Notes under the pieces: generated by a model
The model's input: only the letters and a program-made list of their open reading frames with translations
Told to the model about the DNA's origin: nothing
Databases searched by the model: none
Position numbers and translations under genes: made by a program
Origin: Ruminococcus flavefaciens
GTDB lineage: Bacteria > Bacillota > Clostridia > Oscillospirales > Ruminococcaceae
DNA length: 23,284 bases
Assembly (NCBI GenBank): GCA_002310115.1
Contig: DBYI01000033.1
Coordinates: 313-23,596 of the forward strand
Reading direction: 5' to 3'
Shown here: positions 6,524 to 14,043 of the stretch, in pieces
Layout of the letters: the number at the start of each line of letters is the position of its first letter
How positions within the stretch are numbered: the stretch's first letter is position 1

Positions 6524-7966
6524 ATGGCAAAGGATAAAAAGTTGGTATCTGAGATAACCTCAATGGACGAGGATTTTGCTCAGTGGTATACCGACATATG
6601 CAAAAAAGCAGAGCTTATTGAATATACAAGTGTTAAAGGGTGTATGGTAATACGTCCTTATGGTTATGCAATATGGGAGAATATGCAGAGAATACTTGAT
6701 ACTACATTCAAGGAAACAGGTCACGAGAATGTGTGTATGCCTATGTTTATTCCTGAGAGCCTTCTTCAGAAGGAAAAGGATCATGTTGAAGGTTTTGCTC
6801 CTGAAGTAGCATGGGTAACTCACGGCGGAAATGAGAAGCTTGAGGACAGACTCTGCGTCCGTCCTACTTCTGAGACCCTTTTCTGTGAGCACTATGCTAA
6901 TATCGTTCATTCCTATCGCGATCTCCCGAAGCTTTATAATCAGTGGGTAAGCGTTGTACGCTGGGAAAAGACAACACGACCTTTCCTCCGTTCAAGAGAG
7001 TTCCTGTGGCAGGAAGGTCATACGATACATGCAACAGCTGAGGAAGCTATTGAGGAAACAGAGCGTATGCTGAACGTATATGCTGATTTTTGTGAGAAAT
7101 CTCTTGCTATGCCTGTTATCAAGGGCAAAAAGACAGAGAGCGACAAGTTTGCAGGAGCAGTTTCCACATACGCTATTGAAGCTCTTATGCATGATGGTAA
7201 AGCATTACAGGCAGGAACTTCTCATTATTTTGGCGACGGATTTGCAAAGGCATTCGGCATTGAATATACAGATAAGGAAAACAAGAGAGTTAATCCTCAT
7301 CAAACAAGCTGGGGTGTTACAACGCGTCTTATAGGAGCAGTTATAATGACTCATGGTGATAACAGCGGACTTGTTCTTCCGCCAGCTGTTGCTCCCGTAC
7401 AGGCAGTTATTGTTCCTATTGCACAGCATAAAGAGGGGGTTCTTGAAAAGGCAAACGAGCTTCTCGATGAGCTTAAGGCAGCAGGTATAAGGGTTAAACT
7501 GGACGACAGTGAGAACTCGCCAGGCTGGAAGTTCGCAGAGTACGAAATGAAGGGTGTACCTGTACGTATAGAGATAGGGCCACGTGATATCGAGGAAAAT
7601 CAGTGTATTGTTGCTGTCCGTTACAACGGCGAGAAGAAAACAGTTTTACTTGGCGATCTTGCAGTATATGTTAAGGCTCTTCTTGAGAAGGAGATACCTG
7701 AGGGTATGTTCAATAAAGCAGCTGAGAATCGTGCAAACAGAACATATGCCTGCACAACTATCGAGGAGATAAACAAGTCACTTGAAAAGGGTGACGGATT
7801 TGTTAAGGCAATGTGGTGCGGTGAAGAAGCCTGTGAGGATGAAGTCAAGGAAAAGACTGGTGTAGGCTCAAGATGTATTCCGTTTGAGCAGGAACAACTC
7901 AGCGACAAGTGTGTATGCTGCGGCAAGCCTGCGAAATGTATGGTATACTGGGGTAAGGCTTATTGA
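6524..7966 (+). CDS. proS: Prolyl-tRNA synthetase, short archaeal/eukaryotic-like type
   Basis: Class II aminoacyl-tRNA synthetase that charges tRNA-Pro with proline in the cytoplasm. At 480 residues it is the short form without the bacterial editing insertion. Visible signatures are RPYGYAIWENMQ near the N-terminus, the CVRPTSETLFCEHYANIVHSY segment, motif 2 in VVRWEKTTRPFLRSREFLWQ, and GWGVT-like proline-site residues in QTSWGVTTRLIGA. The anticodon-binding domain follows (PVQAVIVPIAQHKEG, KLDDSENSPGWKFAEYEMKG). The C-terminal domain has four cysteines that could bind zinc (CGEEAC, CVCCGKPAKC) and the protein ends in tyrosine, both typical of this type. The ATG follows GAGGT at 6512-6516. 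It has its own promoter and terminator, so it is monocistronic. Confidence 0.97.
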   Translation: MAKDKKLVSEITSMDEDFAQWYTDICKKAELIEYTSVKGCMVIRPYGYAIWENMQRILDTTFKETGHENVCMPMFIPESLLQKEKDHVEGFAPEVAWVTHGGNEKLEDRLCVRPTSETLFCEHYANIVHSYRDLPKLYNQWVSVVRWEKTTRPFLRSREFLWQEGHTIHATAEEAIEETERMLNVYADFCEKSLAMPVIKGKKTESDKFAGAVSTYAIEALMHDGKALQAGTSHYFGDGFAKAFGIEYTDKENKRVNPHQTSWGVTTRLIGAVIMTHGDNSGLVLPPAVAPVQAVIVPIAQHKEGVLEKANELLDELKAAGIRVKLDDSENSPGWKFAEYEMKGVPVRIEIGPRDIEENQCIVAVRYNGEKKTVLLGDLAVYVKALLEKEIPEGMFNKAAENRANRTYACTTIEEINKSLEKGDGFVKAMWCGEEACEDEVKEKTGVGSRCIPFEQEQLSDKCVCCGKPAKCMVYWGKAY

Positions 7967-7992
7967 TCAATAATTAATAATTGAGAATATTA

Positions 7993-8020
7993 AGGGGCGC
8001 ATTTTGTGCGCCCCTCTTTC
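7993..8020 (+). terminator. Terminator of proS
   Basis: A perfect 9-bp GC-rich stem, AGGGGCGCA and TGCGCCCCT with a 5-base loop, ends 49 bases after the proS stop. The T-run after it is short (CTTTC), so termination may be incomplete and some read-through into rnhA is possible. No separate rnhA promoter was found. Confidence 0.8.
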
Positions 8021-8065
8021 AAAAAGAGATTTTTAAGTTAATGGTTAAAGGCGATATTTTCAGAG

Positions 8066-8515
8066 GTGATATCTATAAAAAAAGTTGAGATATTTACGGA
8101 TGGAGCTTGCAGCGGCAATCCGGGTCCTGGTGGCTACGGAGTAGTTCTACGCTTCGGAAGCATAGAAAAGGAACTTTCGGGCGGTGACAGGGTCACAACA
8201 AACAACAGAATGGAGCTCCTGGGCGTAATAACAGGGCTTTCTGCGCTGAAAGAGCCATGTAAGGTGATACTTACCACCGACAGCAAATATGTTGTGGACA
8301 GTGTTACAAAGGGATGGGTATACGGCTGGAAGAAAAGAGGCTGGATAAAATCTGACAAGAAACCTGCTCTTAATGTTGATCTGTGGGAGCAACTCCTGCC
8401 GCTTCTTGAAAAGCACGATGTAACTTTCAACTGGGTAAAGGGCCATGCAGGACACCCTGAAAATGAGCGCTGTGACAGGCTTGCAGTTGCTCAGAGGGAT
8501 ATACATTCAAAATAA
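8066..8515 (+). CDS. rnhA: Ribonuclease HI
   Basis: RNase HI cuts the RNA strand of RNA-DNA hybrids, removing primers and R-loops. The fold signature FTDGACSGNPGPGGYG is followed by NNRMEL, TTDSKYV and WVKGHAGHPENERCDRLA. The metal-binding set is therefore complete (Asp12, Glu50, Asp72 and Asp137, with His127, counted from GTG at 8066). The start is unusual. The only conventional start is that GTG, but it lies inside a strong Shine-Dalgarno site, GAGGTGAT (8063-8070), that would serve the ATA codon at 8075. Translation from ATA gives xKKVEIFTDG, the usual N-terminus of this family. The coordinates keep the GTG as the conservative choice. A second gene follows after 29 bases with the same start geometry. 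Confidence 0.95.
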   Translation: MISIKKVEIFTDGACSGNPGPGGYGVVLRFGSIEKELSGGDRVTTNNRMELLGVITGLSALKEPCKVILTTDSKYVVDSVTKGWVYGWKKRGWIKSDKKPALNVDLWEQLLPLLEKHDVTFNWVKGHAGHPENERCDRLAVAQRDIHSK

Positions 8516-8544
8516 GCTATTATCATCTGAAAGAGGTGGATGTT

Positions 8545-8958
8545 ATGGGATTACTGGACAATATTAAGGATAAGCTATTTAACCGTGAATCTGCTGATAC
8601 GGGCTTTATGACCGATGACGAAAAGGAACTACGTGAGTATGAGGAATATTACACACCTCAATCGGGAGTTGCAGACGGCACCTATGCAGAGTTTGTTGTA
8701 AGCGATGTTTTAACTTTAAGTGGCAGGGGAACTGTAGTTATCGGTACGGTAACAGGCGGAGTTTTTCGCGTGCATGATGAAGTCGTTATTGTTCACGGAC
8801 ATACTGAAATACCATCAGTAATAACAGGTATCGAGCAGTTTTCTAAAGTCTGTGAAAGCGTATCAGAGGGAGCAAATGCAGGAATAATACTAAAGGATAT
8901 CGACAGGAAACAGGTAAGCAGAAACGATATTATAAAAAAGCAGATCGCTGCTGTTTGA
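8545..8958 (+). CDS. Free-standing EF-Tu domain II-like beta-barrel protein
   Basis: A 137-residue protein. About 40 N-terminal residues are charged and helical (MGLLDNIKDKLF, then DDEKELREYEEYY). The rest resembles domain II of elongation factor Tu: GRGTVVIGTVTGGVFRVHDEV matches the GRGTVVTGRVxxGxxxxGdEV pattern, and ITGIEQFSK followed by GANAGIILKDIDRKQVSRNDI matches the second half of that barrel. There is no GTP-binding domain. Domain II contacts the 30S body or the aminoacyl end of tRNA in translational GTPases, so a translation- or RNA-related role is possible but not shown. The ATG at 8545 is chosen over the in-frame GTG at 8536 because AAGAGGTGG (8531-8539) is the ribosome site. It probably forms an operon with rnhA, 29 bases upstream. 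Confidence 0.85.
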   Translation: MGLLDNIKDKLFNRESADTGFMTDDEKELREYEEYYTPQSGVADGTYAEFVVSDVLTLSGRGTVVIGTVTGGVFRVHDEVVIVHGHTEIPSVITGIEQFSKVCESVSEGANAGIILKDIDRKQVSRNDIIKKQIAAV

Positions 8959-8986
8959 CTGATTTATAATAATATGATACAAACAA

Positions 8987-9020
8987 AAGGGCTACCATTC
9001 GGCAGCCCTTAATTAATTTT
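8987..9020. terminator. Bidirectional terminator between convergent genes
   Basis: The stem AAGGGCT (8987-8993) with AGCCCTT (9004-9010) lies between the plus-strand gene ending at 8958 and the minus-strand gene ending at 9105. Both directions give T-rich tails: TTAATTAATTTT on the plus strand and TTTTGTTT on the minus strand. Confidence 0.75.
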
Positions 9021-9104
9021 GACGCTAATACAAAATTCAAAAAACATTTATTATTAAACTGATTTTGATTAATAAGCAATCATTTAGTTCACTTATAGTG
9101 AGCG

Positions 9105-10571
9105 TTATTCTTCTTCGCTATCGGAATCTTCTTTTGCTTCATTTGAGGTTTGGATTTCGTCATCGCTCATTATCTTCTTGTACTTCTTTTCCTCTTCAAG
9201 CTCTTTAGCTTTTTTTGCGGCTTTGCGAGCACCTGCGGTTGCAGTTTTCTTGCTGCGTTTCATGAGAGTTAATGCAAATACAAGGACCAAAACGATAAGA
9301 CCGATCATAATGGTTATGAAAGCCACTCTTTTTATATTGATATCAGTAACTGTATGAGGAATTTTTTCTGATTTTGAGTACTTTTCGCCTGCTGATCCTG
9401 AGAAAACACTCATATTAAAGCCATCGAGCTTCTGTCTCTCGGAGTTCTCGACCGTATATCCGAAAGCATTTTTACCGATAGTTTTTACACTTTTTGGAAT
9501 GCTGATCTGTTTCAGCTCGTCGCAGACTAGGAAAGCTTCCTTACCGATGGACTCCACACCCTCTGGAAGGATCACCTTATTTAGCTTCATGCAGTATGCA
9601 AAAGCAACCTCGTCAATACTCTTTACAGTAGTTGGAATACTAAGTGAAAGAATACCCTGATCGAAAAGAAATGCTCCCATGCCTATAGATCTTAGTCCCT
9701 CAGAGAAATCCACATTTTTCAGGTTTGTACACTGCCTAAAAGCCTCGTCGCCAATAGTAAGTACAGAGGATGGTATATGTACAGCAGTAATTTGTGCGCA
9801 GGTGGAGAAAGCTCCAGAGCAAATTTCTGATACTCCTGACGGGATAGTTATCTCACCTTCGGTTTCTACGGCAGCTCGGTATATCTTACTTTTACCTTTG
9901 TCCATGAGCATATTATCTTCATAAATAAAAGAACCATTATTGGAAACGTCTATTTTATTTATGCTGTACCAACAGCCCATTGCATTATCGCCTATACTTA
10001 GAAGCGAAGATGGAAGTTTAAAGCTTTCAATCCTTCCGCACTGATAGAAAGCATATTCGCCGATATCAGTAACATTTTCGCCCATTTTCACCTCGTTGAG
10101 ATTATCACACAGAGCGAAGGTGTATGGTTGTATTTCTGTGATAGTGTCTGGAATATCAATGCTTTCAAGAGCAGTACAGCTGAAAAATGCATGATCTCCG
10201 AGAGTTTTGAGCTTGCGCGGAAGAGAAACTTTTTTCAACGCAGGACAGCCATAAAAGGCATTTTTTTCAATAGTAGTGACGGAATCGGGGATAGTTAGAG
10301 AGCTGATACCCGTACATTCTGCAAAAGCTCCTTCGCCGATACTAGTTATAGCCGTACCGTTTCGTACAGCAGGAACTTCCTCAACTATGATAGCTGTGCA
10401 TTTTGTTATTTTATATGTATGTTCAGGGGTGAGTTCATAGTAGAACGAGCCGTCATAAAGAGTATCCTCCGCTCCCTGTAATTCATCGGCAAAAGCTACG
10501 TTGGGCAGACAACACAAAGCAGCTGCGCCTGCTACAAGAACAGCAGCGAGCTTATTAATCGTCTTCTTCAA
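9105..10571 (-). CDS. BspA-type leucine-rich-repeat surface protein, membrane-anchored (second of pair)
   Basis: About 488 residues. The signal peptide (KKTINKLAAVLVAGAAALCC, likely cut near AFA) is followed by one array of BspA-type (LRR_5) repeats with the recurring pattern IPxSVxxIGxxAFxxCxxLxxVxxP. A single membrane helix about 51 residues before the end precedes a basic then strongly acidic cytoplasmic tail ending DSDSEEE. The repeats should face outward and bind a ligand or another surface; no LPXTG sorting signal is present. The frame also has an ATG at 10592, but AGGAGG at 10586-10581 sits 9 bases before a TTG at 10571, which is preferred here. Either start overlaps the preceding LRR gene, so the two are translationally coupled. 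It ends at a shared convergent terminator. Confidence 0.88.
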   Translation of the reverse strand: MKKTINKLAAVLVAGAAALCCLPNVAFADELQGAEDTLYDGSFYYELTPEHTYKITKCTAIIVEEVPAVRNGTAITSIGEGAFAECTGISSLTIPDSVTTIEKNAFYGCPALKKVSLPRKLKTLGDHAFFSCTALESIDIPDTITEIQPYTFALCDNLNEVKMGENVTDIGEYAFYQCGRIESFKLPSSLLSIGDNAMGCWYSINKIDVSNNGSFIYEDNMLMDKGKSKIYRAAVETEGEITIPSGVSEICSGAFSTCAQITAVHIPSSVLTIGDEAFRQCTNLKNVDFSEGLRSIGMGAFLFDQGILSLSIPTTVKSIDEVAFAYCMKLNKVILPEGVESIGKEAFLVCDELKQISIPKSVKTIGKNAFGYTVENSERQKLDGFNMSVFSGSAGEKYSKSEKIPHTVTDINIKRVAFITIMIGLIVLVLVFALTLMKRSKKTATAGARKAAKKAKELEEEKKYKKIMSDDEIQTSNEAKEDSDSEEE

Positions 10572-12810
10572 TGTTCTCGCCCTCCTCTTCATCTGCTGTT
10601 TCTTCAGTCTTTTTTTTACGGAGTTCCGCTGCTTTAGCTTTACGCTGTGCAGAATCTTTTTTAGCCTTGCTATTTTTTACAGCTTTTCCAGTGAATACTC
10701 CAATAATACCGAGTAAAGCAGCACCTATGATGCCTATCATTGTGTATACGAAGCTAGAGGACATGTTTTTTCCAAATACCTTTGTAGTTCCGGTAACTAC
10801 TTTTATGCCCTCTCGTTGTGCGTATTTATAGGCTTCTGAGCCTTCTTCAGCATAAAGAGTGAAGCCATTAACCAGGAGGTCTTCAAGCTTACCGTTTTCT
10901 GTATCAGCACCTTCTTTATAGTAGTAACCGAATGCGTAATCGCCTATCTCATTGAGAGAACTTGGCAGACGCAGACTTTTTAGCGCAACACAGTTATATA
11001 GAGCGTCATTATCCATTTTTTCAAGTTTATCAGAAACATCAAAGGAAGAAAGACTTTCACAGTTCTCGAATGCATAGGCGTTTATTACTTTGACATTGGG
11101 AAGCTTTACGCTTTCAATGTAATGGCAGTTTGCAAAGGCAGACTGAGCTATTTCGTTCACGCTTGCAGGAACTGAAAAACTTTTGTCGGACTTGTTTGCA
11201 GGGTAAGCTATCAGAACGGTCTTATCATTGTTGTACATTATGCCGTTTTCAGTGATAAAGCTACTGCTGCTGTTAATGTCGATATTTTCGAGAGCTGTAC
11301 AGAATATGAATGGTTCCTCGTCGTTCCATTCTTTGAGAGTACCTGCGGATTTAAATGTTTTGAGTGCCGAACAATCGCAGAATACACGATTACCTATAGT
11401 TTCAGCACCGAGTAACTCTATATTTTCAAGGGCGCTGCATCCGTCAAAAGCACGGTCTCCTATGAGCTTGACGCTTGAAGGAAGAGTTATCTTTTTCAGA
11501 TTTTTACAGTTGTAGAAAGCCATTTCTCTGAGCTCTTCAATGCTGTCGGGAAGAATTATCTCCGAAGCCTGAGAAATACTGAAACAGCTTGGATATATCT
11601 TGATTATCTTGTTTCCATCTATTTCCGCAGGAATAGTCAGAACACCTTCCTCCTCAGAATAACAACAGGTGAGCACAGCACCATCCTCGGTTATTCCGTA
11701 CTCAAAATCTCCTGATTTTACTCTTTCAATATTGAGGTAATCCTGTTCCTGCTGATATTCTTCAAGGGTAAGGAATACGAAGTTGTTTTTATAATCATAT
11801 TCTGTATCAGAGTCCGTAGCGTATCTTTGAGCTGTAGAGCCAAGCTTTCCAACTAACGTAAAACTTTCGTCCGCTACTATGTTACCGACAGTGTTAGTAT
11901 AATAACCGAAAGCGCAGTAACCTATCTCGGCAACGTTATCAGGTATTATAACAGCAGAAAGACCCGTATTTATAAAAGCATACTGACCTATCTCAACGAG
12001 TGAATCTGGGAGTTTGATGTCCTTGAGTATCGGGCAGCTTGAAAAAGCTCCTCCGCCAATGTAGGTTAGTTCTTCAGGGAACTTCACATCGCTGAGAGTT
12101 GAGCAACTTGAGAAAGCATATGGGAGTATCTCTGTTACCTTTGTATTGCTAAGGTCGATAGAAGTCATTTTCGGCAGGCAGGCGATAGAGAAATATCCTA
12201 TTTTTTCAAGTCCGTCGGGGAACTTGATCTCCTCGAGACCTGTATCGTAAAGAGCAGAAGTGCCAATAGTCTTTACACTGTCTGGGACCGTAAAAGAAGT
12301 TCCACCTTTCCTGCATGGGTAGCAAATGAGCGTATCCTTTGACTTGGTGTATAGTATGTTGTCCTCGGTGCAGTAATCCTTATTATCTTTTGCAACGCTT
12401 ACCTTTTCCAGCTTTGTACAGTACATGAATGGATTGCTGTCCGAGATATATGTTATGGATGCAGGAAGTTTGATCTCAGTAATCGGATTGTTGTCCGGAT
12501 CACTTCCGAAAGCCGTTTTACCAAGTTCTGTAACGGCAATACCGTCAATTTTATCCGGCACTTCAAGGATTGCTGAAGTACCTGTATAATCCTCAATACA
12601 AACCGTATTGTCATGTGTCTTTGAGTACATGAAGTCGCCGCTCTTTATATATGTATCGTCGGTCTCCTCATCATCATTTTCCTGCAGTTCATCGGAAACA
12701 GAGGTATCTTCTTTCTCATCCTCTGCAAATACGTTCGTTACAGGAACTGCTGCATAAGCACAGATAAGCAGACCTGAAATAAATGCAGCGATTTTTTTAC
12801 GTTCAAGCAT
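10555..12810 (-). CDS. BspA-type leucine-rich-repeat surface protein with duplicated repeat module (first of pair)
   Basis: A 751-residue exported protein. Signal peptide about 1-29 (MLERKKIAAFISGLLICAYA; cut near VFA), then an acidic spacer (about 30-53). Two successive BspA-type LRR modules follow, starting with SGDFMY at residue 57 and SGDFEY at residue 366; a membrane helix lies at about 687-706, then a Lys/Ala-rich and finally acidic tail (EEEGENIEEDD). The repeats share the pattern LPxSLxxIGxxAFxxCxxLxxI. BspA-like LRR proteins in gut bacteria and protozoa are linked to adhesion and protein binding; the ligand here is unknown. GAGAGGG at 12818-12824 serves the ATG. A good promoter lies just upstream. 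The paralogue overlaps its 3' end. Confidence 0.9.
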   Translation of the reverse strand: MLERKKIAAFISGLLICAYAAVPVTNVFAEDEKEDTSVSDELQENDDEETDDTYIKSGDFMYSKTHDNTVCIEDYTGTSAILEVPDKIDGIAVTELGKTAFGSDPDNNPITEIKLPASITYISDSNPFMYCTKLEKVSVAKDNKDYCTEDNILYTKSKDTLICYPCRKGGTSFTVPDSVKTIGTSALYDTGLEEIKFPDGLEKIGYFSIACLPKMTSIDLSNTKVTEILPYAFSSCSTLSDVKFPEELTYIGGGAFSSCPILKDIKLPDSLVEIGQYAFINTGLSAVIIPDNVAEIGYCAFGYYTNTVGNIVADESFTLVGKLGSTAQRYATDSDTEYDYKNNFVFLTLEEYQQEQDYLNIERVKSGDFEYGITEDGAVLTCCYSEEEGVLTIPAEIDGNKIIKIYPSCFSISQASEIILPDSIEELREMAFYNCKNLKKITLPSSVKLIGDRAFDGCSALENIELLGAETIGNRVFCDCSALKTFKSAGTLKEWNDEEPFIFCTALENIDINSSSSFITENGIMYNNDKTVLIAYPANKSDKSFSVPASVNEIAQSAFANCHYIESVKLPNVKVINAYAFENCESLSSFDVSDKLEKMDNDALYNCVALKSLRLPSSLNEIGDYAFGYYYKEGADTENGKLEDLLVNGFTLYAEEGSEAYKYAQREGIKVVTGTTKVFGKNMSSSFVYTMIGIIGAALLGIIGVFTGKAVKNSKAKKDSAQRKAKAAELRKKKTEETADEEEGENIEEDD

Positions 12811-12849
12811 AATATTACCCTCTCATTAAAGAATATATCAATTCTCATA

Positions 12850-12879
12850 CATTATAGCATAATGCGTGTAATATTGCAA
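12850..12879 (-). promoter_or_regulatory. Promoter of the LRR gene pair with palindrome on the -10 box
   Basis: On the minus strand TTGCAA (12879-12874), 17 bases, TATAAT (12856-12851). A perfect palindrome CATTAT-AGC-ATAATG (12850-12864) overlaps the -10 box and could be an operator or simply reflect AT-rich sequence. No terminator is visible between the gene upstream (stop at 12918) and this promoter. Confidence 0.7.
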
Positions 12880-12917
12880 CAAATTTCACCTATTTTTCGC
12901 ATTTAAGGCGGCTTTTT

Positions 12918-13967
12918 TCAGATATCGTCCACATTTTTGCAGAAAGTAGCTCTGATTATTGCCTTTAGTGTATTTATCGAGAAATAGTTTTCAGTTTCAA
13001 AGTACTCAAGAAGTTTTTCCATATTTTCCTCACAGTATTCGGTTTCCTTTGAGTAGTTTTTGGCTATTTCTGCGCAGTCCTCAAAGCTACAAGTTCCGTT
13101 TTCAGCAGATTGGCAGCGGAACAGTTCACAGATTATAAATGTGCTGACAACTGCGAAAGTTGCATATCCGATAATATTTCCATCATAAATGCTCTTCATG
13201 ATGTAACGGAAAAGGAAATATGCAGCTATCCTTCGTAAATATGTGATATGCTTTGCATTTACAGTCGGCGCTTCATCGAGTTTATCCGCGCATTCCCTTA
13301 TATATGGGAGCCATTTATCGTCAATTGGTTCGAGTTCAGAGAATTTGCGGAATATTTCCTGAATGGCTTCGGCAACCCCAGTAGTTGTTTCGTTTCGTAA
13401 AATTTGAATATCAATACATTCCCCAGCCTTTAACGCTGTATCTAGAATATAGCAGAGCGCCTCCGCTAATGGCGTATTTTCATCGCATACAGTTTCAAGC
13501 ATAGATTCGCGTACTTCAATCAGCATATCGAATAGCTCTTCATCGTACTCTCCTGCAGCTTCTTCAAAGGGCACTTCTTCCTCGTAAAGTAAAAACGGAC
13601 GTGATAGTATTAATTGAGCTGAGGCTTCGCAGCAAAGTCCTGTTCCACCTTCTTTGACATTGTCAAACCATTCATAATACCTAGGGTGCTCGGCACAGAT
13701 ATGGCATAGGTCTTTTTCTCCCAATGCTGTGTATATGTCGCATAGTCCATCATTATTTAAAAAAGGGCATCGTTCGTCTGTAGTAAGAACAAAGTGACCG
13801 TCCTTTATATTATCACGCAATCTTTCACCGAAAGCGCCTTTTATCGTCTCATATTTTGCGACAGTTGTCTCGTCAATGTCAATTTCCCAGCCTTTACAGC
13901 AGCTGTCTCTGCAGTCTCCTGCGATGCAGCGGAAATCGCGGCAGTATTCGGGTGTACGGTATATCAT
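12918..13967 (-). CDS. fliB: FliB-like cysteine-rich protein (flagellin lysine N-methylase family)
   Basis: A 349-residue cytoplasmic protein. The N-terminal 113 residues hold eleven cysteines: 9, 14, 19, 23, 24 (in RCIAGDCRDSCCKGWEID), 67, 76, 88, 91, 112 and 113. CPFLNNDGLC and ICAEHPRYY are typical of the FliB/YkgJ-type cysteine cluster, which probably binds an iron-sulfur or metal centre. The C-terminal 220 residues are mainly helical. FliB methylates lysines of flagellin in Salmonella, but no flagellar gene is in this window and ruminococci are usually non-motile. The substrate here is therefore unknown and may be another protein. AAAGGAAG lies before the ATG. It follows the polysaccharide gene's terminator by 13 bases and has no evident promoter of its own, so it may rely on read-through. 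Confidence 0.8.
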   Translation of the reverse strand: MIYRTPEYCRDFRCIAGDCRDSCCKGWEIDIDETTVAKYETIKGAFGERLRDNIKDGHFVLTTDERCPFLNNDGLCDIYTALGEKDLCHICAEHPRYYEWFDNVKEGGTGLCCEASAQLILSRPFLLYEEEVPFEEAAGEYDEELFDMLIEVRESMLETVCDENTPLAEALCYILDTALKAGECIDIQILRNETTTGVAEAIQEIFRKFSELEPIDDKWLPYIRECADKLDEAPTVNAKHITYLRRIAAYFLFRYIMKSIYDGNIIGYATFAVVSTFIICELFRCQSAENGTCSFEDCAEIAKNYSKETEYCEENMEKLLEYFETENYFSINTLKAIIRATFCKNVDDI

Positions 13968-13979
13968 AGTATCTTCCTT

Positions 13980-14014
13980 TCTAAAAAAGCAAAGGGACTG
14001 ATGAACAGTCCCTT
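13980..14014 (-). terminator. Terminator after the nucleotide-sugar dehydratase gene
   Basis: On the minus strand AAGGGACTG (14014-14006) and CAGTCCCTT (14000-13992) form a perfect 9-bp stem with a 5-base loop, then TGC and a run of six T. It lies between the dehydratase stop and the FliB-like start. Confidence 0.88.
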
Positions 14015-14043
14015 AGATATAAAACTTATTTTCTGAATGCCAG

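Noticed and set aside
12918..13967. Flagellar gene cluster around the FliB-like gene
   Set aside because: No flagellin, hook, motor or export gene in the window; neighbours are surface-glycan and LRR genes.
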